Below are positions 34,778 to 43,141 of a stretch of 60,107 nt of DNA, piece after piece. Position 1 is the first letter of the stretch; each line of letters starts with the position of its first letter. A program made the translations under genes and the position numbers. Below the pieces are notes generated by a model, which saw nothing but the letters and a program-made list of their open reading frames with translations, was not told where the DNA came from and ran no database searches. This DNA is from Clostridia bacterium (lineage in GTDB: Bacteria; Bacillota; Clostridia; Oscillospirales; Acutalibacteraceae), in the NCBI GenBank assembly GCA_017520705.1, contig JAFXFF010000044.1:1-60107 (forward strand). Direction: 5' to 3'.

Positions 34778-34975
34778 TTATTTGTAGGGAATCAGGCGCT
34801 TGATGGTGGCCAGATTGGTCTTGTCGGCCGCCACGGTCTTGCGCAGGTTTCTCTTACGCTTGGTGGTCTTCTTGTTCAGGATGTGAGACTTGTAGGCGTG
34901 GGCGCGGATGGCCTTGCCGGTCTTGCTCAGCTTGAAACGCTTTTTCGCACCGCTGTGCGTCTTAATCTTAGGCAT
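34778..34975 (-). CDS. rpmI: 50S ribosomal protein L35
   Basis: 65 residues, very basic: [20 protein letters not shown], then [18 protein letters not shown]-type sequence. It is second gene of the infC-rpmI-rplT operon. Confidence 0.96.
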   Translation of the reverse strand: MPKIKTHSGAKKRFKLSKTGKAIRAHAYKSHILNKKTTKRKRNLRKTVAADKTNLATIKRLIPYK

Positions 34976-35047
34976 TGTTTTGTCCTCCTTAATTGGTTTG
35001 TGTAAACAGGGCGGCGCCCTGTACGCAACAGAATTTGGTTTTCCTGC

Positions 35048-35566
35048 TTATTTGGCAGGCTTGGGAGCCAGGAACATCAGCATATTCCGACCCTCGATCT
35101 TGGCGGCCTTCTCCACCACGGCAAAGTCGGCACAGGCTTCGGCAAAGCGGGTCATGGACTCCAGACCCTTCTCGGGGTGGCCCATCTCACGTCCGCGGAA
35201 GCGGATGTTGACCTTCACCTTGTCACCGTGCTCCACAAACCGCTTGGCTTGAGAGACCTTGGTGTTGAAATCACCCACGTCGGTATTCAGACCCAGGCGA
35301 ACCTCTTTGATATCCACCACGTGCTGATTCTTGCGGGCCTCTTTCTCTTTCTTGGCCTGCTCGAAGCGATACTTACCATAGTCCATGATACGGCACACGG
35401 GGGGAACGGCAGTGGGGGCGATCTTGACCAGATCCATGCCGGCATCGTCAGCCAGCTTCTGTGCGTCACGGGCGGACATCACACCCATCTGGGCGCCGTC
35501 GGCACCGATCACGCGCACCTCATTGTCACGAATCTGCTCATTGATCTGCATCTCTTTTTTTGCTAT
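35048..35566 (-). CDS. infC: Translation initiation factor IF-3
   Basis: 172 residues. IF-3 keeps ribosomal subunits apart and checks the start codon. The N-domain (INEQIRDNEVRVIG), linker (YRFEQAKKEKEARKNQ) and C-domain (DKVKVNIRFRGREMGHPEKG) are complete. The most likely start is an ATA codon at 35566: AGGAGG lies 8 nt upstream, and the product then has the same N-terminal length as Bacillus InfC before INEQ. The next ATG (M6) is 23 nt from the ribosome site and the GTG at 35575 overlaps it. A rare start codon is known for infC and lets IF-3 limit its own translation. Confidence 0.93.
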   Translation of the reverse strand: MAKKEMQINEQIRDNEVRVIGADGAQMGVMSARDAQKLADDAGMDLVKIAPTAVPPVCRIMDYGKYRFEQAKKEKEARKNQHVVDIKEVRLGLNTDVGDFNTKVSQAKRFVEHGDKVKVNIRFRGREMGHPEKGLESMTRFAEACADFAVVEKAAKIEGRNMLMFLAPKPAK

Positions 35567-35575
35567 CGGAAACAC

Positions 35576-35738
35576 CTCCTAAAACAACAAAAAACAAATC
35601 AAACAAACAAAAAAGCGGACAGCCAAGCTGCCCGCACAAAACCGAAACCCACCACACGCATGCGGCAGGAACCAATCCATATCAACCCTTTGGAACAAGA
35701 TCCGGGGGTGAGAGCGGGCAACGCTCTGCTTCTTTCGT
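35576..35738 (-). ncRNA. infC leader with attenuator (likely L20 leader)
   Basis: The RNA from the strong promoter runs about 160 nt before infC and contains an intrinsic terminator at 35608-35635 (GCGGGCAGC/GCTGTCCGC, loop TTG, then TTTTTT), upstream of the coding region. Promoter, structured leader, terminator and infC-rpmI-rplT order match the L20-responsive attenuator of Firmicutes. I have not matched the L20-binding site base by base. Confidence 0.7.
35608..35635 (-). terminator. Attenuator hairpin in infC leader
   Basis: A 9-bp stem with one G-U pair, 3-nt loop and six U's, about 40 nt upstream of the infC start. It would terminate most transcripts unless an upstream structure prevents it. 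Confidence 0.85.
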
Positions 35739-35745
35739 CCCGATG

Positions 35746-35774
35746 ATTATACCAGCACCCCGTCGTCTTGTCAA
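35746..35774 (-). promoter_or_regulatory. Consensus promoter for infC-rpmI-rplT
   Basis: Perfect TTGACA and perfect TATAAT with a 17-nt spacer on the minus strand. The -35 box overlaps the stop codon of the SpoIVFB-like gene, so vegetative and sporulation units adjoin here. Confidence 0.9.
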
Positions 35775-36364
35775 GAGTTTTTTTCACATTTGTCCGAAAA
35801 AAATACCAATGTTGCCAAATAGCCGCTGACGATCAGCAAGGTAGGGTTTTCTCCTCTCAAAAACAACCACAGGCTGACCGCCGCCAGCGGCAACAGCACC
35901 AATGCCGAAGACAACCTGAGCACCATCTCCGCCAACGGTTCTAACCCCAGCAGGGCCAATCCGCACCGCAGGATCTCTCCTCCGTCCAGTGCGGCGGCAG
36001 GCAGCAGATTGAGGGTCGCCAACGCCAGATGCACCGTTGCGGCGGCAGGACACCCCACTACCAACAGCAGCGCCGCCGCCAAGCCGTTCGCCAGTGGCCC
36101 CGCCAGGGAAATCAGCAGAGCACGCCCGTATCCGATCAAGGCGTTCCCCAACTCGATCCGCATCCCAAAAGCGCCCAAGGTGCAATCCTGCGGCGGCACT
36201 CCCACCGCCAGCATCGCCACCAGGTGCCCTCCTTCGTGGATGAGGGAGGCCAGCAAGCAGGATACCGCCAACCCATCGGGTTGCCACAGAAGCAACGCCG
36301 TCACCAGAGCGGGAAACAGCAGGCTCACCCGACAGCGTATTCCCCCCGGCCGCCACTCAAGCAT
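35771..36364 (-). CDS. SpoIVFB-like M50 intramembrane metalloprotease
   Basis: 197 residues with about five hydrophobic helices. The zinc site LIHEGGHLVAML (HExxH) and the second motif NLLPAAALDGGEIL (third metal ligand Asp) identify a site-2 protease. SpoIVFB cuts pro-sigma-K in the mother cell during sporulation; the neighbouring LytM protein and spoIVA support that role. No CBS domain is seen at the C-terminus, unlike Bacillus SpoIVFB. ATG 36364 overlaps the LytM gene (ATGCTTGA). Confidence 0.82.
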   Translation of the reverse strand: MLEWRPGGIRCRVSLLFPALVTALLLWQPDGLAVSCLLASLIHEGGHLVAMLAVGVPPQDCTLGAFGMRIELGNALIGYGRALLISLAGPLANGLAAALLLVVGCPAAATVHLALATLNLLPAAALDGGEILRCGLALLGLEPLAEMVLRLSSALVLLPLAAVSLWLFLRGENPTLLIVSGYLATLVFFSDKCEKNS

Positions 36365-37121
36365 ACCGCTCCAGCGGCAGCAGCGCCGCAGGGTCACAGG
36401 CAATGCCGTCCACGTTGACACGGATGTGGACGTGACTCCCCGTGGACACCCCCGTGGAGCCCACCAGGGCCACCCGTTCTCCGGCCCGCACCGACGCTCC
36501 CTGCATCGCTAAGATCTCCTTGCAATGACCGTATAGGATCTCGATGCCGCCACCGTGGCTCAAGCGGACGTATTTGCCCAATCGGCCGTCCTCCCCTACC
36601 TCGGTGACCGTCCCATCGTAGGCCGCCAGCAGATCTGCCCCCATCGGTGCCGCAATATCCACCCCCGTGTGAAACTCTTTGGTCCCGTCAATGGGGTGGA
36701 TGCGCTCCCCGTAGCCGGAGGTCAGTGTTCCGCCGGCCAGCGGAGCCAGCGCCTCCACCGCCGGCGCAGAACCCGTTAACTGTGCGGATTCTTCCTCTGT
36801 AAAGTTCTCCTCCTTCACATCGGTTTCTTCCGTTTTCTCCATCTGCTCCAGCAGGTCGCCGTCCCACAGCAGTGCTACGGCGCTCACCCACTCGTTGCGG
36901 ACCAATGCGCCGCGGAAACTCTGCTGCAGAGAGCGGTAGGCTTCCCCGCCCGCCACCCTCAGCAGCATGGCCAACAGCACCGCCACACAGCAGGCGATGC
37001 TCTGCACCGCCACCACCGACAGATGCAGAGCCGCCCTTTTACCCGGCTTACGATTTTGTTTCTGCGTTTTCTCCCGCGTCTCTGTCCACGCCTGCACACG
37101 GGATGCGTCGTGTTCTACCAT
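36357..37121 (-). CDS. SpoIVFA-like membrane protein with LytM (M23) domain
   Basis: 254 residues: basic cytoplasmic N-terminus, a transmembrane helix at about residues 33-56, an acidic linker, then an M23/LytM domain (TSGYGERIHPI, FHTGVDIAAPMG, YGHCKEI, GSHVHIRV). The HxxxD and HxH zinc ligands are all present, so it could be an active endopeptidase. SpoIVFA holds SpoIVFB in complex in Bacillus; the placement directly before the M50 gene supports the same job. The ribosome site AAGGAGC overlaps the spoIVA stop. Confidence 0.8.
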   Translation of the reverse strand: MVEHDASRVQAWTETREKTQKQNRKPGKRAALHLSVVAVQSIACCVAVLLAMLLRVAGGEAYRSLQQSFRGALVRNEWVSAVALLWDGDLLEQMEKTEETDVKEENFTEEESAQLTGSAPAVEALAPLAGGTLTSGYGERIHPIDGTKEFHTGVDIAAPMGADLLAAYDGTVTEVGEDGRLGKYVRLSHGGGIEILYGHCKEILAMQGASVRAGERVALVGSTGVSTGSHVHIRVNVDGIACDPAALLPLERYA

Positions 37122-37130
37122 CGCTGCTCC

Positions 37131-38612
37131 TTATACAATGATACAAATCAGTCCGTTACACCCTTCGTTGATGATGCGCTCCACCGTTTCTTTCAGCTTA
37201 AACCGTGCCTCCTCAGGCATATGTAACAGCTTATTATGTAGCCCTTCATTCACCAGCCCGTACAAGGAGGTGCCGAAAATATTGGAATCCCAAATTTTCG
37301 TGGGCTCCTCCTCAAACTGCCCCAGCAGATAGCTGACCAGCTCCTCACTCTGTCGCTCGGTGCCCACGATGGGGCTGACCTCGGTCTCGATCTGCGCCTT
37401 CATCAAATGGATGGAGGGTGCCGATGCACGGAGCCGCACCCCATACCGCCCACTCTGGCGGATGATCTGGGGCTCCTCCAGCGTCATCTCCTCCATCTCC
37501 GGCATCACGATGCCGTATCCGGTCTGCTCCGCCTGCTCCAAGGCTGCACGGATCTTCTCATACTTTTTGCAGACGGCCGCCATCTCGATCATCCCCGCCA
37601 TCAGTGCACCCTCGTCGGGGATATCCAAGCCGGTGGTCTCGCTGAGAATACCGTAAAACAGCTCCGGCCGCAGGGTCACCGTGAGGGTGGCTACGCCGCT
37701 TCCCATATCCACCTCATCCAGTACGGCTGTCTCCACATGCTCACAGCGGCGCAGGGAACGGGCCACCTCCCCTACCTGCCCCACCCGATGCACGGCGGTA
37801 CAAGCGGCCTTGGCGGTATCCATGACGGCACACCGCACGGGATGGGTACGCTCCAGCCGCATCAACCAGCGCGGCAGCACCAAGCCCACCTGACAGATGG
37901 GGAATTGGGACAAAAGCGCCTCCAGCACCTGCAGAATTTCCTTTTCGGTCATGGTCTGACAGTTGATGGGCACCACCGGCACCCCATAGGCTTCGCTGAG
38001 CTGACCCGCCATCTGTACCGTAGACGATGCGTGGGGATCCACGGCGTTGAGCAGCACCGTAAAGGGTTTGCCCAGCTCCTTGAGCTCCCGCACCACCCGT
38101 TCCTCTGCCACGGCGTACTCTTCACGGGGTAGGTCGGTGATGCTGCCGTCCGTGGTGATCACCAGCCCCACGGTGGAGTGATCGGTGATGACCCGCCGCG
38201 TCCCCTCCTCCGCCGCCATATTGAATGGGACCTCCTCCTCATACCACGGTGTCTTCACCATCCGCGGCTGGTTTTCCTCGATATATCCCAATGCCGACGG
38301 AATGATATATCCTACACAGTCGATAAGCCGCACCCGCATATTGGACACTCCGTCCAGCGTGATCTGCGCCGCCTGCTCGGGGATGAACTTCGGCTCGGTG
38401 GTCATGATGGTGCGCCCCGCCGCCGATTGAGGCAGCTCGTCGGTGGCACGCTCCCGGCGCACCCCCTCCTCCATGTTGGGAAGCACCAATACGTCCATAA
38501 ACCGCTTGATAAAGGTGGATTTACCGGTACGCACCGGCCCCACCACCCCCAGATAGATGTCCCCACCCGTTCTGGCGGCCATATCTTTATATAATCTGCT
38601 GGCAGTTTCCAT
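37131..38612 (-). CDS. spoIVA: Stage IV sporulation protein A (spore coat ATPase)
   Basis: 493 residues, the normal length. SpoIVA polymerises on the forespore surface by ATP hydrolysis and forms the base of the coat. Walker A is VVGPVRTGKSTFIKRF, the conserved LIDCVGYIIPSALGY and TTDGSITDLPREEY segments follow, and the C-terminal helix that anchors to membranes ends INEGCNGLICIIV. It is the first gene of an operon with SpoIVFA- and SpoIVFB-like genes, and has a sigma-E-like promoter. Confidence 0.96.
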   Translation of the reverse strand: METASRLYKDMAARTGGDIYLGVVGPVRTGKSTFIKRFMDVLVLPNMEEGVRRERATDELPQSAAGRTIMTTEPKFIPEQAAQITLDGVSNMRVRLIDCVGYIIPSALGYIEENQPRMVKTPWYEEEVPFNMAAEEGTRRVITDHSTVGLVITTDGSITDLPREEYAVAEERVVRELKELGKPFTVLLNAVDPHASSTVQMAGQLSEAYGVPVVPINCQTMTEKEILQVLEALLSQFPICQVGLVLPRWLMRLERTHPVRCAVMDTAKAACTAVHRVGQVGEVARSLRRCEHVETAVLDEVDMGSGVATLTVTLRPELFYGILSETTGLDIPDEGALMAGMIEMAAVCKKYEKIRAALEQAEQTGYGIVMPEMEEMTLEEPQIIRQSGRYGVRLRASAPSIHLMKAQIETEVSPIVGTERQSEELVSYLLGQFEEEPTKIWDSNIFGTSLYGLVNEGLHNKLLHMPEEARFKLKETVERIINEGCNGLICIIV

Positions 38613-38645
38613 AGTCGTTCCTCCGCTCCATTCATCGTTTGTACC

Positions 38646-38675
38646 AACTTATGAGCATCGGACGGGGTTTATGAC
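38646..38675 (-). promoter_or_regulatory. Candidate sigma-E promoter for spoIVA
   Basis: On the minus strand GTCATAAA and CATAAGTT are separated by 14 nt, resembling the mother-cell sigma-E pattern (KMATATT, 14-15 nt, CATACAHT), about 33 nt upstream of the spoIVA ATG. No vegetative promoter was seen here. Confidence 0.4.
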
Positions 38676-38679
38676 ACAG

Positions 38680-38712
38680 AAAAAAACGTCCCGGCGAGAA
38701 ATCGTCGGGACG
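38680..38712 (-). terminator. Terminator of potABCD operon
   Basis: Stem CGTCCCGACG / CGCCGGGACG with wobble pairs, loop ATTTCT, then seven U on the minus strand, 8 nt past the potD stop. Confidence 0.9.
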
Positions 38713-38720
38713 TTCGCATC

Positions 38721-39850
38721 CTAATTCGGGAATGGCCACCAATCGGGGCGGTCACGCAAGCATTTGAGCTTGATCCACAGATCCTTCTGCAGTTTGAGGG
38801 TCTTCTCCGGCAGGGTGATGTACACCTCCGTATTGGCCACCACCTCGGCAGAGGGATAGAACATGGGGTTGCCCGACACCTCCTCGCTGAGCATACCCAG
38901 CGCCTCGGTGTGGGGGGTGGAATAGCAGATGTACTCCGCATTGGCGGTGGCGACGTCGGGACGGCACATGAAATCGATGTACTTCTCCGCCAGCTCCTTG
39001 TTTTGCTGGTTTTGAGCACGCACATAGCGTCCACAAAGAGGTTAGTGCCCTGATGGGGTACGAAGTAACCGATGTTCTCGTTGCCGTCGTCGCCGGTGAT
39101 CATATTGGCACCGTCGCCGGAGTAATAGGGGGCCAGCCAGCCCTCCTCGTTGGTCATCTTCTGGAACACCTGATCCATAAAATAGCCCTGCACCAGCGGC
39201 TTTTGCTTGGCCAGCTCGTCATAGGCGGCCTGCCACTCGTCGGGATTTTGGGTGTTCATGGAATACCCCAGCTTTTTCAGCGCAATGGCAAAGGAGTCGC
39301 GGGCATTGTCAAACATATAGATCTTGCCGGCGTATTTCTCATCCCAAAGAATATCCCAGCCCTGAGCCAGATCCGCCTCGTCCACGTACTTTTTATTGTA
39401 GAAGATGCCCACGGTACCCCAGGTATAGGGCACACAATAGTCGTTGATGGACACGTCACTGCCCTCGTAGGGCTGATTCAGTATCTCCGTATAGGTTTTG
39501 TCGATGTAGCGGTAATTGGGAATGTTGTCAAAATTGAGCTTCGCCAACATATCCTCTTGAATCATTTTACCGATCATATACTCCGAGGGGATCACCACGT
39601 CGTATTCCGCCGCGCCGCTCTCCAGCAGGGTGTACATCGATTCGTTGCTCTCGTAGGTCTTGTAGTTGATGCGAATACCCGTTTCTTTTTCAAACTGTGC
39701 GTTAACATCCATCAGGTCGTCGCTGCCGTCGGAGATATATTCGCCCCAGTTGTACACGTTGAGGGTGATCACATCTTTGCCGAATTGACAACCGCTGAAC
39801 ACGCCGATCGTCATCATCAGCGCCAGCGATAGGCAGAGCCATCGTTTCAA
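38721..39850 (-). pseudogene. potD: Spermidine/putrescine-binding lipoprotein, frameshifted
   Basis: A PotD-type binding lipoprotein (leader, lipobox VFSGC; LNVYNWGEYIS start of mature protein) of about 376 residues. The first frame is good to VDAMCVLKTSK, then goes out of frame; the rest (NKELAEKYIDFMC ... LQKDLWIKLKC) continues in another frame to TAG at 38721-38723. Restoring one A in the run at 39001-39004 joins the two perfectly. Both halves are well conserved with no other damage, so a homopolymer sequencing error or a very recent loss are both possible. It is last gene of the importer operon. Confidence 0.85.
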
Positions 39851-39854
39851 GGCG

Positions 39855-40655
39855 TTATCTCCTTTCCTTCTGTTTCTTCAGATCCCGCACCTGACGGATA
39901 TTCACCACCACCAGCAGGAGCAGCACCGTACCGAACATCAGCGTCGAGAGGGCGTTGATCTCGGGGGTTACCGGCTTTTTGGTCATGGAATAGATGGTGA
40001 CCGACAGATTCTGGGCTGTGGCACCACTGTTGAAATAGCTGATGACGAAATCGTCCAGCGACATCGTAAAGGCCATCAGGGCACCGGTGATGACACCGGG
40101 CATGATCTCGGGCAGCACCACCTTGAAAAAGGCGGGCACAGGGCGGCAGCCCAAATCCAGCGCCGCCTCATACATATGCTTGTTCATCTGCCTGAGCTTG
40201 GGCATCACCTGCAGCACCACGTAGGGGATGCAGAAGGTGACGTGAGCCAGCAGCAGCGTCAGAAAACCGGGCTGCAACAACCCGGTGGCACGATAGATCG
40301 CCACAAACATCAGCATCATAGAGATACCGGTGACGATCTCGGGGTTGACCATGGGGATGTTGTTGATCCCCATCATCAGATTGCGCAGGCGACCGTTCAT
40401 GCTGTAAATGCCCAGGGCCGCCATCGTGCCAATGACGGTGGAAATGACCGCCGCCAGCACCGCGATCTGCAGGGTCAGCCACAGCGCCTCCATAATGAGA
40501 TCGTTGTTGAACAGCTCCTTATACCAATCGAGGGTGAATCCCTCCCACTTCACGCGGTTCTTGGAATTGTTGAAGGAGTAGGCGATAAGCACCAGAATCG
40601 GCGCATATAGGAAGGTGAAAATGATGCCGTTATAAATCTTAGAGAGCACTTTCAT
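39855..40655 (-). CDS. potC: Spermidine/putrescine ABC permease PotC
   Basis: 266 residues with six hydrophobic helices. The EAA loop that meets PotA is MYEAALDLGCRPVPAFFKVVLPE. Typical PotC phrases are RVKWEGFTLDWYKELFNN and FTMSLDDFVISYFNSG. It forms the channel with PotB. ATG overlaps the potB stop as ATGA. Confidence 0.93.
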   Translation of the reverse strand: MKVLSKIYNGIIFTFLYAPILVLIAYSFNNSKNRVKWEGFTLDWYKELFNNDLIMEALWLTLQIAVLAAVISTVIGTMAALGIYSMNGRLRNLMMGINNIPMVNPEIVTGISMMLMFVAIYRATGLLQPGFLTLLLAHVTFCIPYVVLQVMPKLRQMNKHMYEAALDLGCRPVPAFFKVVLPEIMPGVITGALMAFTMSLDDFVISYFNSGATAQNLSVTIYSMTKKPVTPEINALSTLMFGTVLLLLVVVNIRQVRDLKKQKERR

Positions 40656-41482
40656 GTCATCATACCCCCTAACTCATCCTCGCCGTTGTCCACGTTGCGC
40701 ATCAGCGACATACACAGGAGCATCAGCACCATCAAGACCAGGGACAGAGCCGCACCCACGTTGTAGTTACAGCCGTCACCCACAAACATGGTCTCAATGA
40801 CGTCGCCGATCATCATATTCTTACTGCCGCCCAGCAGCTTGGAGATCACAAAGGTAGACACCGCCGGCACAAACACCATCGTCACGCCCGACACGATGCC
40901 GGGGGCGCTCAGGGGCAGGATGACGCGGCGGAACACCTGCCAGTTATTGGAGCCCAGATCCTGAGCCGCCTCAATGACGCGATTGTCCAGCTTGGCCATC
41001 ACGGAATACAGGGGCAGGATCATAAAGGGCAGGAAGTTATACACCATACCCAGCACTACGGCGCCGTCGGTGTTGATGAGCTCTAAGGATGCTCCCTCAC
41101 CGATCACTCCGATCCATCGCAGGAACTGATTGATGAGGCCGTTGTTCTCCAACAGCGTCATCCAGGCATAAGTGCGCAGAAGGAAATTCATCCACATGGG
41201 CAGCATCACGATCATCACCATCGTGCGCTGCATATTCTCGCTCTTACGGGAGATGCTCAGCGCCACGGGATAGGCCAGCAGCAGACAAATGACGGTGGCC
41301 AGCGCACCCATCCAGATGGAGTCCACATAGGTGCCCGCATACTGCCATATCTGAGCGATATTCGCCATGGTAAAGGCGCCCGTCTCGTCGGTGAAGGCAA
41401 ACCACACCACGATGGCCATAGGCACCACGGTAAAGATGCTCATCCACAGAGCGAAGGGGGTGGCAGCGGCACGACTCTTCAT
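40652..41482 (-). CDS. potB: Spermidine/putrescine ABC permease PotB
   Basis: 276 residues with six hydrophobic helices. The EAA loop [24 protein letters not shown] and the start [19 protein letters not shown] are typical of PotB. ATG overlaps the potA stop as ATGA, so potA, potB and potC are tightly coupled. Confidence 0.93.
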   Translation of the reverse strand: MKSRAAATPFALWMSIFTVVPMAIVVWFAFTDETGAFTMANIAQIWQYAGTYVDSIWMGALATVICLLLAYPVALSISRKSENMQRTMVMIVMLPMWMNFLLRTYAWMTLLENNGLINQFLRWIGVIGEGASLELINTDGAVVLGMVYNFLPFMILPLYSVMAKLDNRVIEAAQDLGSNNWQVFRRVILPLSAPGIVSGVTMVFVPAVSTFVISKLLGGSKNMMIGDVIETMFVGDGCNYNVGAALSLVLMVLMLLCMSLMRNVDNGEDELGGMMT

Positions 41483-42621
41483 TCCTCTGCCTCCTCTTCC
41501 GCCTCAGCGGCGGCCACGGCGTCGCCCAGCTCGTCAAACTCCTCGGAATAGGAGCTGTAGTCGCCGAACATGCCGGAATAGGCGGATTTCTTCATAATAT
41601 GAATATCCTCGGGGTTGAGCACGATACCGATGTTGCTCCCCTCGGGGTAATAATCGGTGGTCTGAATCAGCCACTTGAAGCCCTTAAAGTCCACGATGGT
41701 GTCGTAGTGCACGCCCTTAAAGGTGACGTTGGTCACCAGACCCGTCAGGTGTCCCTTGGCCGGCTCCACGATGTCGATATCCTCGGGGCGGATGACCACG
41801 TCCACCGGCTCGTTGGGCTCAAACCCGGCATCCAAGCACTTGAATTTGCGGCCAAAGAACTCCACCAGATAGTCCTCCAGCATCACGCCGTCCAGAATGT
41901 TACTCTCGCCGATAAAGTCTGCCACAAAGGCGTTCTCGGGCTCGTTATAAATATCCTGCGGACTGCCGATCTGTTGGATGACGCCGTTGTCCATCACCAC
42001 CACGGTATCGGACATAGAGAGAGCCTCTTCCTGATCGTGGGTGACGTAAATGAAGCTGATGCCCAGACTCTTCTGGATATTCTTCAGCTCGGTCTGCATA
42101 TCCTTGCGCAGCTTGAGGTCCAGCGCCGCCAGAGGCTCGTCCAGCAGCAGCACGCGGGGGTTGTTCGCCAACGCGCGGGCGATGGCCACACGCTGCTGCT
42201 GACCGCCGGACAGCTTGGAAACGGAACGCTTCTCAAAGCCCTTGAGGTTGACCAGCTCCAGCATCTTGGTGACCGTCTCCTCAATCTCGGCGTTGCTCTT
42301 TTTCTGCACCCGCATACCAAAGGCTACGTTCTCATATACATTCAAATGCGGGAAAAGGGCATAGCGTTGGAAAATGGTGTTGACCGTCCGCTTGTAGGCG
42401 GGCAGGTCATTGACCCGTTTGCCCTCAAAAAAAACATCGCCGCTGTCCGGGGTGATGAAGCCGGCAATAATGCGCAGCGTGGTGGTCTTGCCACAGCCGG
42501 AGGGACCCAGCAGGGTGACAAACTCACCGTCGGAGATGCTCAAATTGAGGTTTTTGAGCACCGGCTCACCATCAAAGGACACAGCAATGTCTTTCAGTTC
42601 GATGATTTTCTTTTCGTTCAT
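41479..42621 (-). CDS. potA: Spermidine/putrescine ABC ATPase PotA
   Basis: 380 residues. Walker [14 protein letters not shown]-loop [14 protein letters not shown], signature [15 protein letters not shown], Walker [13 protein letters not shown], switch THDQEEAL, and a C-terminal TOBE/OB regulatory domain ([13 protein letters not shown]). An acidic tail ([11 protein letters not shown]) is unusual but common in gut Firmicutes. It is the first gene of the importer operon; the ribosome site AAAGGGGG is inside an inverted repeat, and a fold-back element lies further up in the leader. Confidence 0.93.
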   Translation of the reverse strand: MNEKKIIELKDIAVSFDGEPVLKNLNLSISDGEFVTLLGPSGCGKTTTLRIIAGFITPDSGDVFFEGKRVNDLPAYKRTVNTIFQRYALFPHLNVYENVAFGMRVQKKSNAEIEETVTKMLELVNLKGFEKRSVSKLSGGQQQRVAIARALANNPRVLLLDEPLAALDLKLRKDMQTELKNIQKSLGISFIYVTHDQEEALSMSDTVVVMDNGVIQQIGSPQDIYNEPENAFVADFIGESNILDGVMLEDYLVEFFGRKFKCLDAGFEPNEPVDVVIRPEDIDIVEPAKGHLTGLVTNVTFKGVHYDTIVDFKGFKWLIQTTDYYPEGSNIGIVLNPEDIHIMKKSAYSGMFGDYSSYSEEFDELGDAVAAAEAEEEAEE

Positions 42622-42630
42622 AATACATCC

Positions 42631-42701
42631 CCCTTTGCGGTAATTGGTTTCTGCCGCAGTGCGGCAGACGCATCCGCTGTGGCAACGCCCTCCGCAAAGG
42701 G
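42631..42701 (-). promoter_or_regulatory. Leader structure hiding the potA ribosome site
   Basis: In the potA mRNA, CCCTTTGCGG pairs perfectly over 10 bp with CCGCAAAGGG, which is the upstream part of the ribosome-binding sequence AAAGGGGG. An inner hairpin CTGCCGC-ACT-GCGGCAG is enclosed. The folded form should reduce potA translation. The effector, if any, is unknown. Confidence 0.55.
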
Positions 42702-42755
42702 TTTTTCACAGTCGCTTTTTCAAAATCGGCTCAGGAAAGTCGTCTCTTGAAATCC

Positions 42756-42917
42756 GTAACCGCTGATGAAATCGGGGTGCCGTTATCGGCGCAGTGTTTT
42801 TTCGTCAGGGAGAGGCAAAAAACGCAGGCAATACTGGATGTATTGGCGAGTATTTTTGACCTTCTTGGCGGAAAAGCAATCGCCGAGAATGGTGCCTAAG
42901 ATTTCAGCAGTGGTTAC
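42756..42917. repeat. Fold-back MITE-like element, copy 2 (potA leader)
   Basis: 162 bp, clearly homologous along its length to 26692-26852 (shared core CAATACTGGATGTATTG and GAGAATGGTGC) with ends GTAACCGCTGAT and CAGTGGTTAC. It is about 135 nt upstream of potA, downstream of the predicted promoter, so would be transcribed in the 5' leader. Flanks show no clear target duplication. Confidence 0.8.
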
Positions 42918-43002
42918 CAACAACTGCGGCGCTGTTTGGCGGGTGCAAAAAGTCTTGCTCAGATGCATCATTCTCTATTTTGGATATTAAATGACAAGTA
43001 AC

Positions 43003-43031
43003 ACTATAAAATTTTTGTACCCAAATGTCAA
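43003..43031 (-). promoter_or_regulatory. Strong promoter for potABCD
   Basis: Perfect TTGACA and TATAGT with a 17-nt spacer on the minus strand. Transcription from about 42996 gives a leader of roughly 375 nt that contains the fold-back element and the structure that hides the potA ribosome site. From 43032 to 43141, on the plus strand, no convincing promoter for the facing gene was seen. Confidence 0.8.
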
Positions 43032-43141
43032 TAGCATTTTCCCAAATAGCCCAATTTTTCGCGATTTTTCGCACTGGCCATTCGTTGGCGGCGACCGTAA
43101 CCGTTTTTCTTACCGACTTGACGATTTTGGGAGGTTACTTT

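Noticed and set aside
38669-39025. Out-of-frame C-terminus of the first potD frame as genuine protein
   Set aside because: Its Ser/Pro/Arg-rich sequence is typical of a shifted frame, whereas the alternative frame gives conserved PotD sequence.
42783-42971. 62-residue minus-strand protein in the potA leader
   Set aside because: It is the translation of the fold-back element; a similar phrase arises from copy 1, so this reflects the repeat, not a gene.
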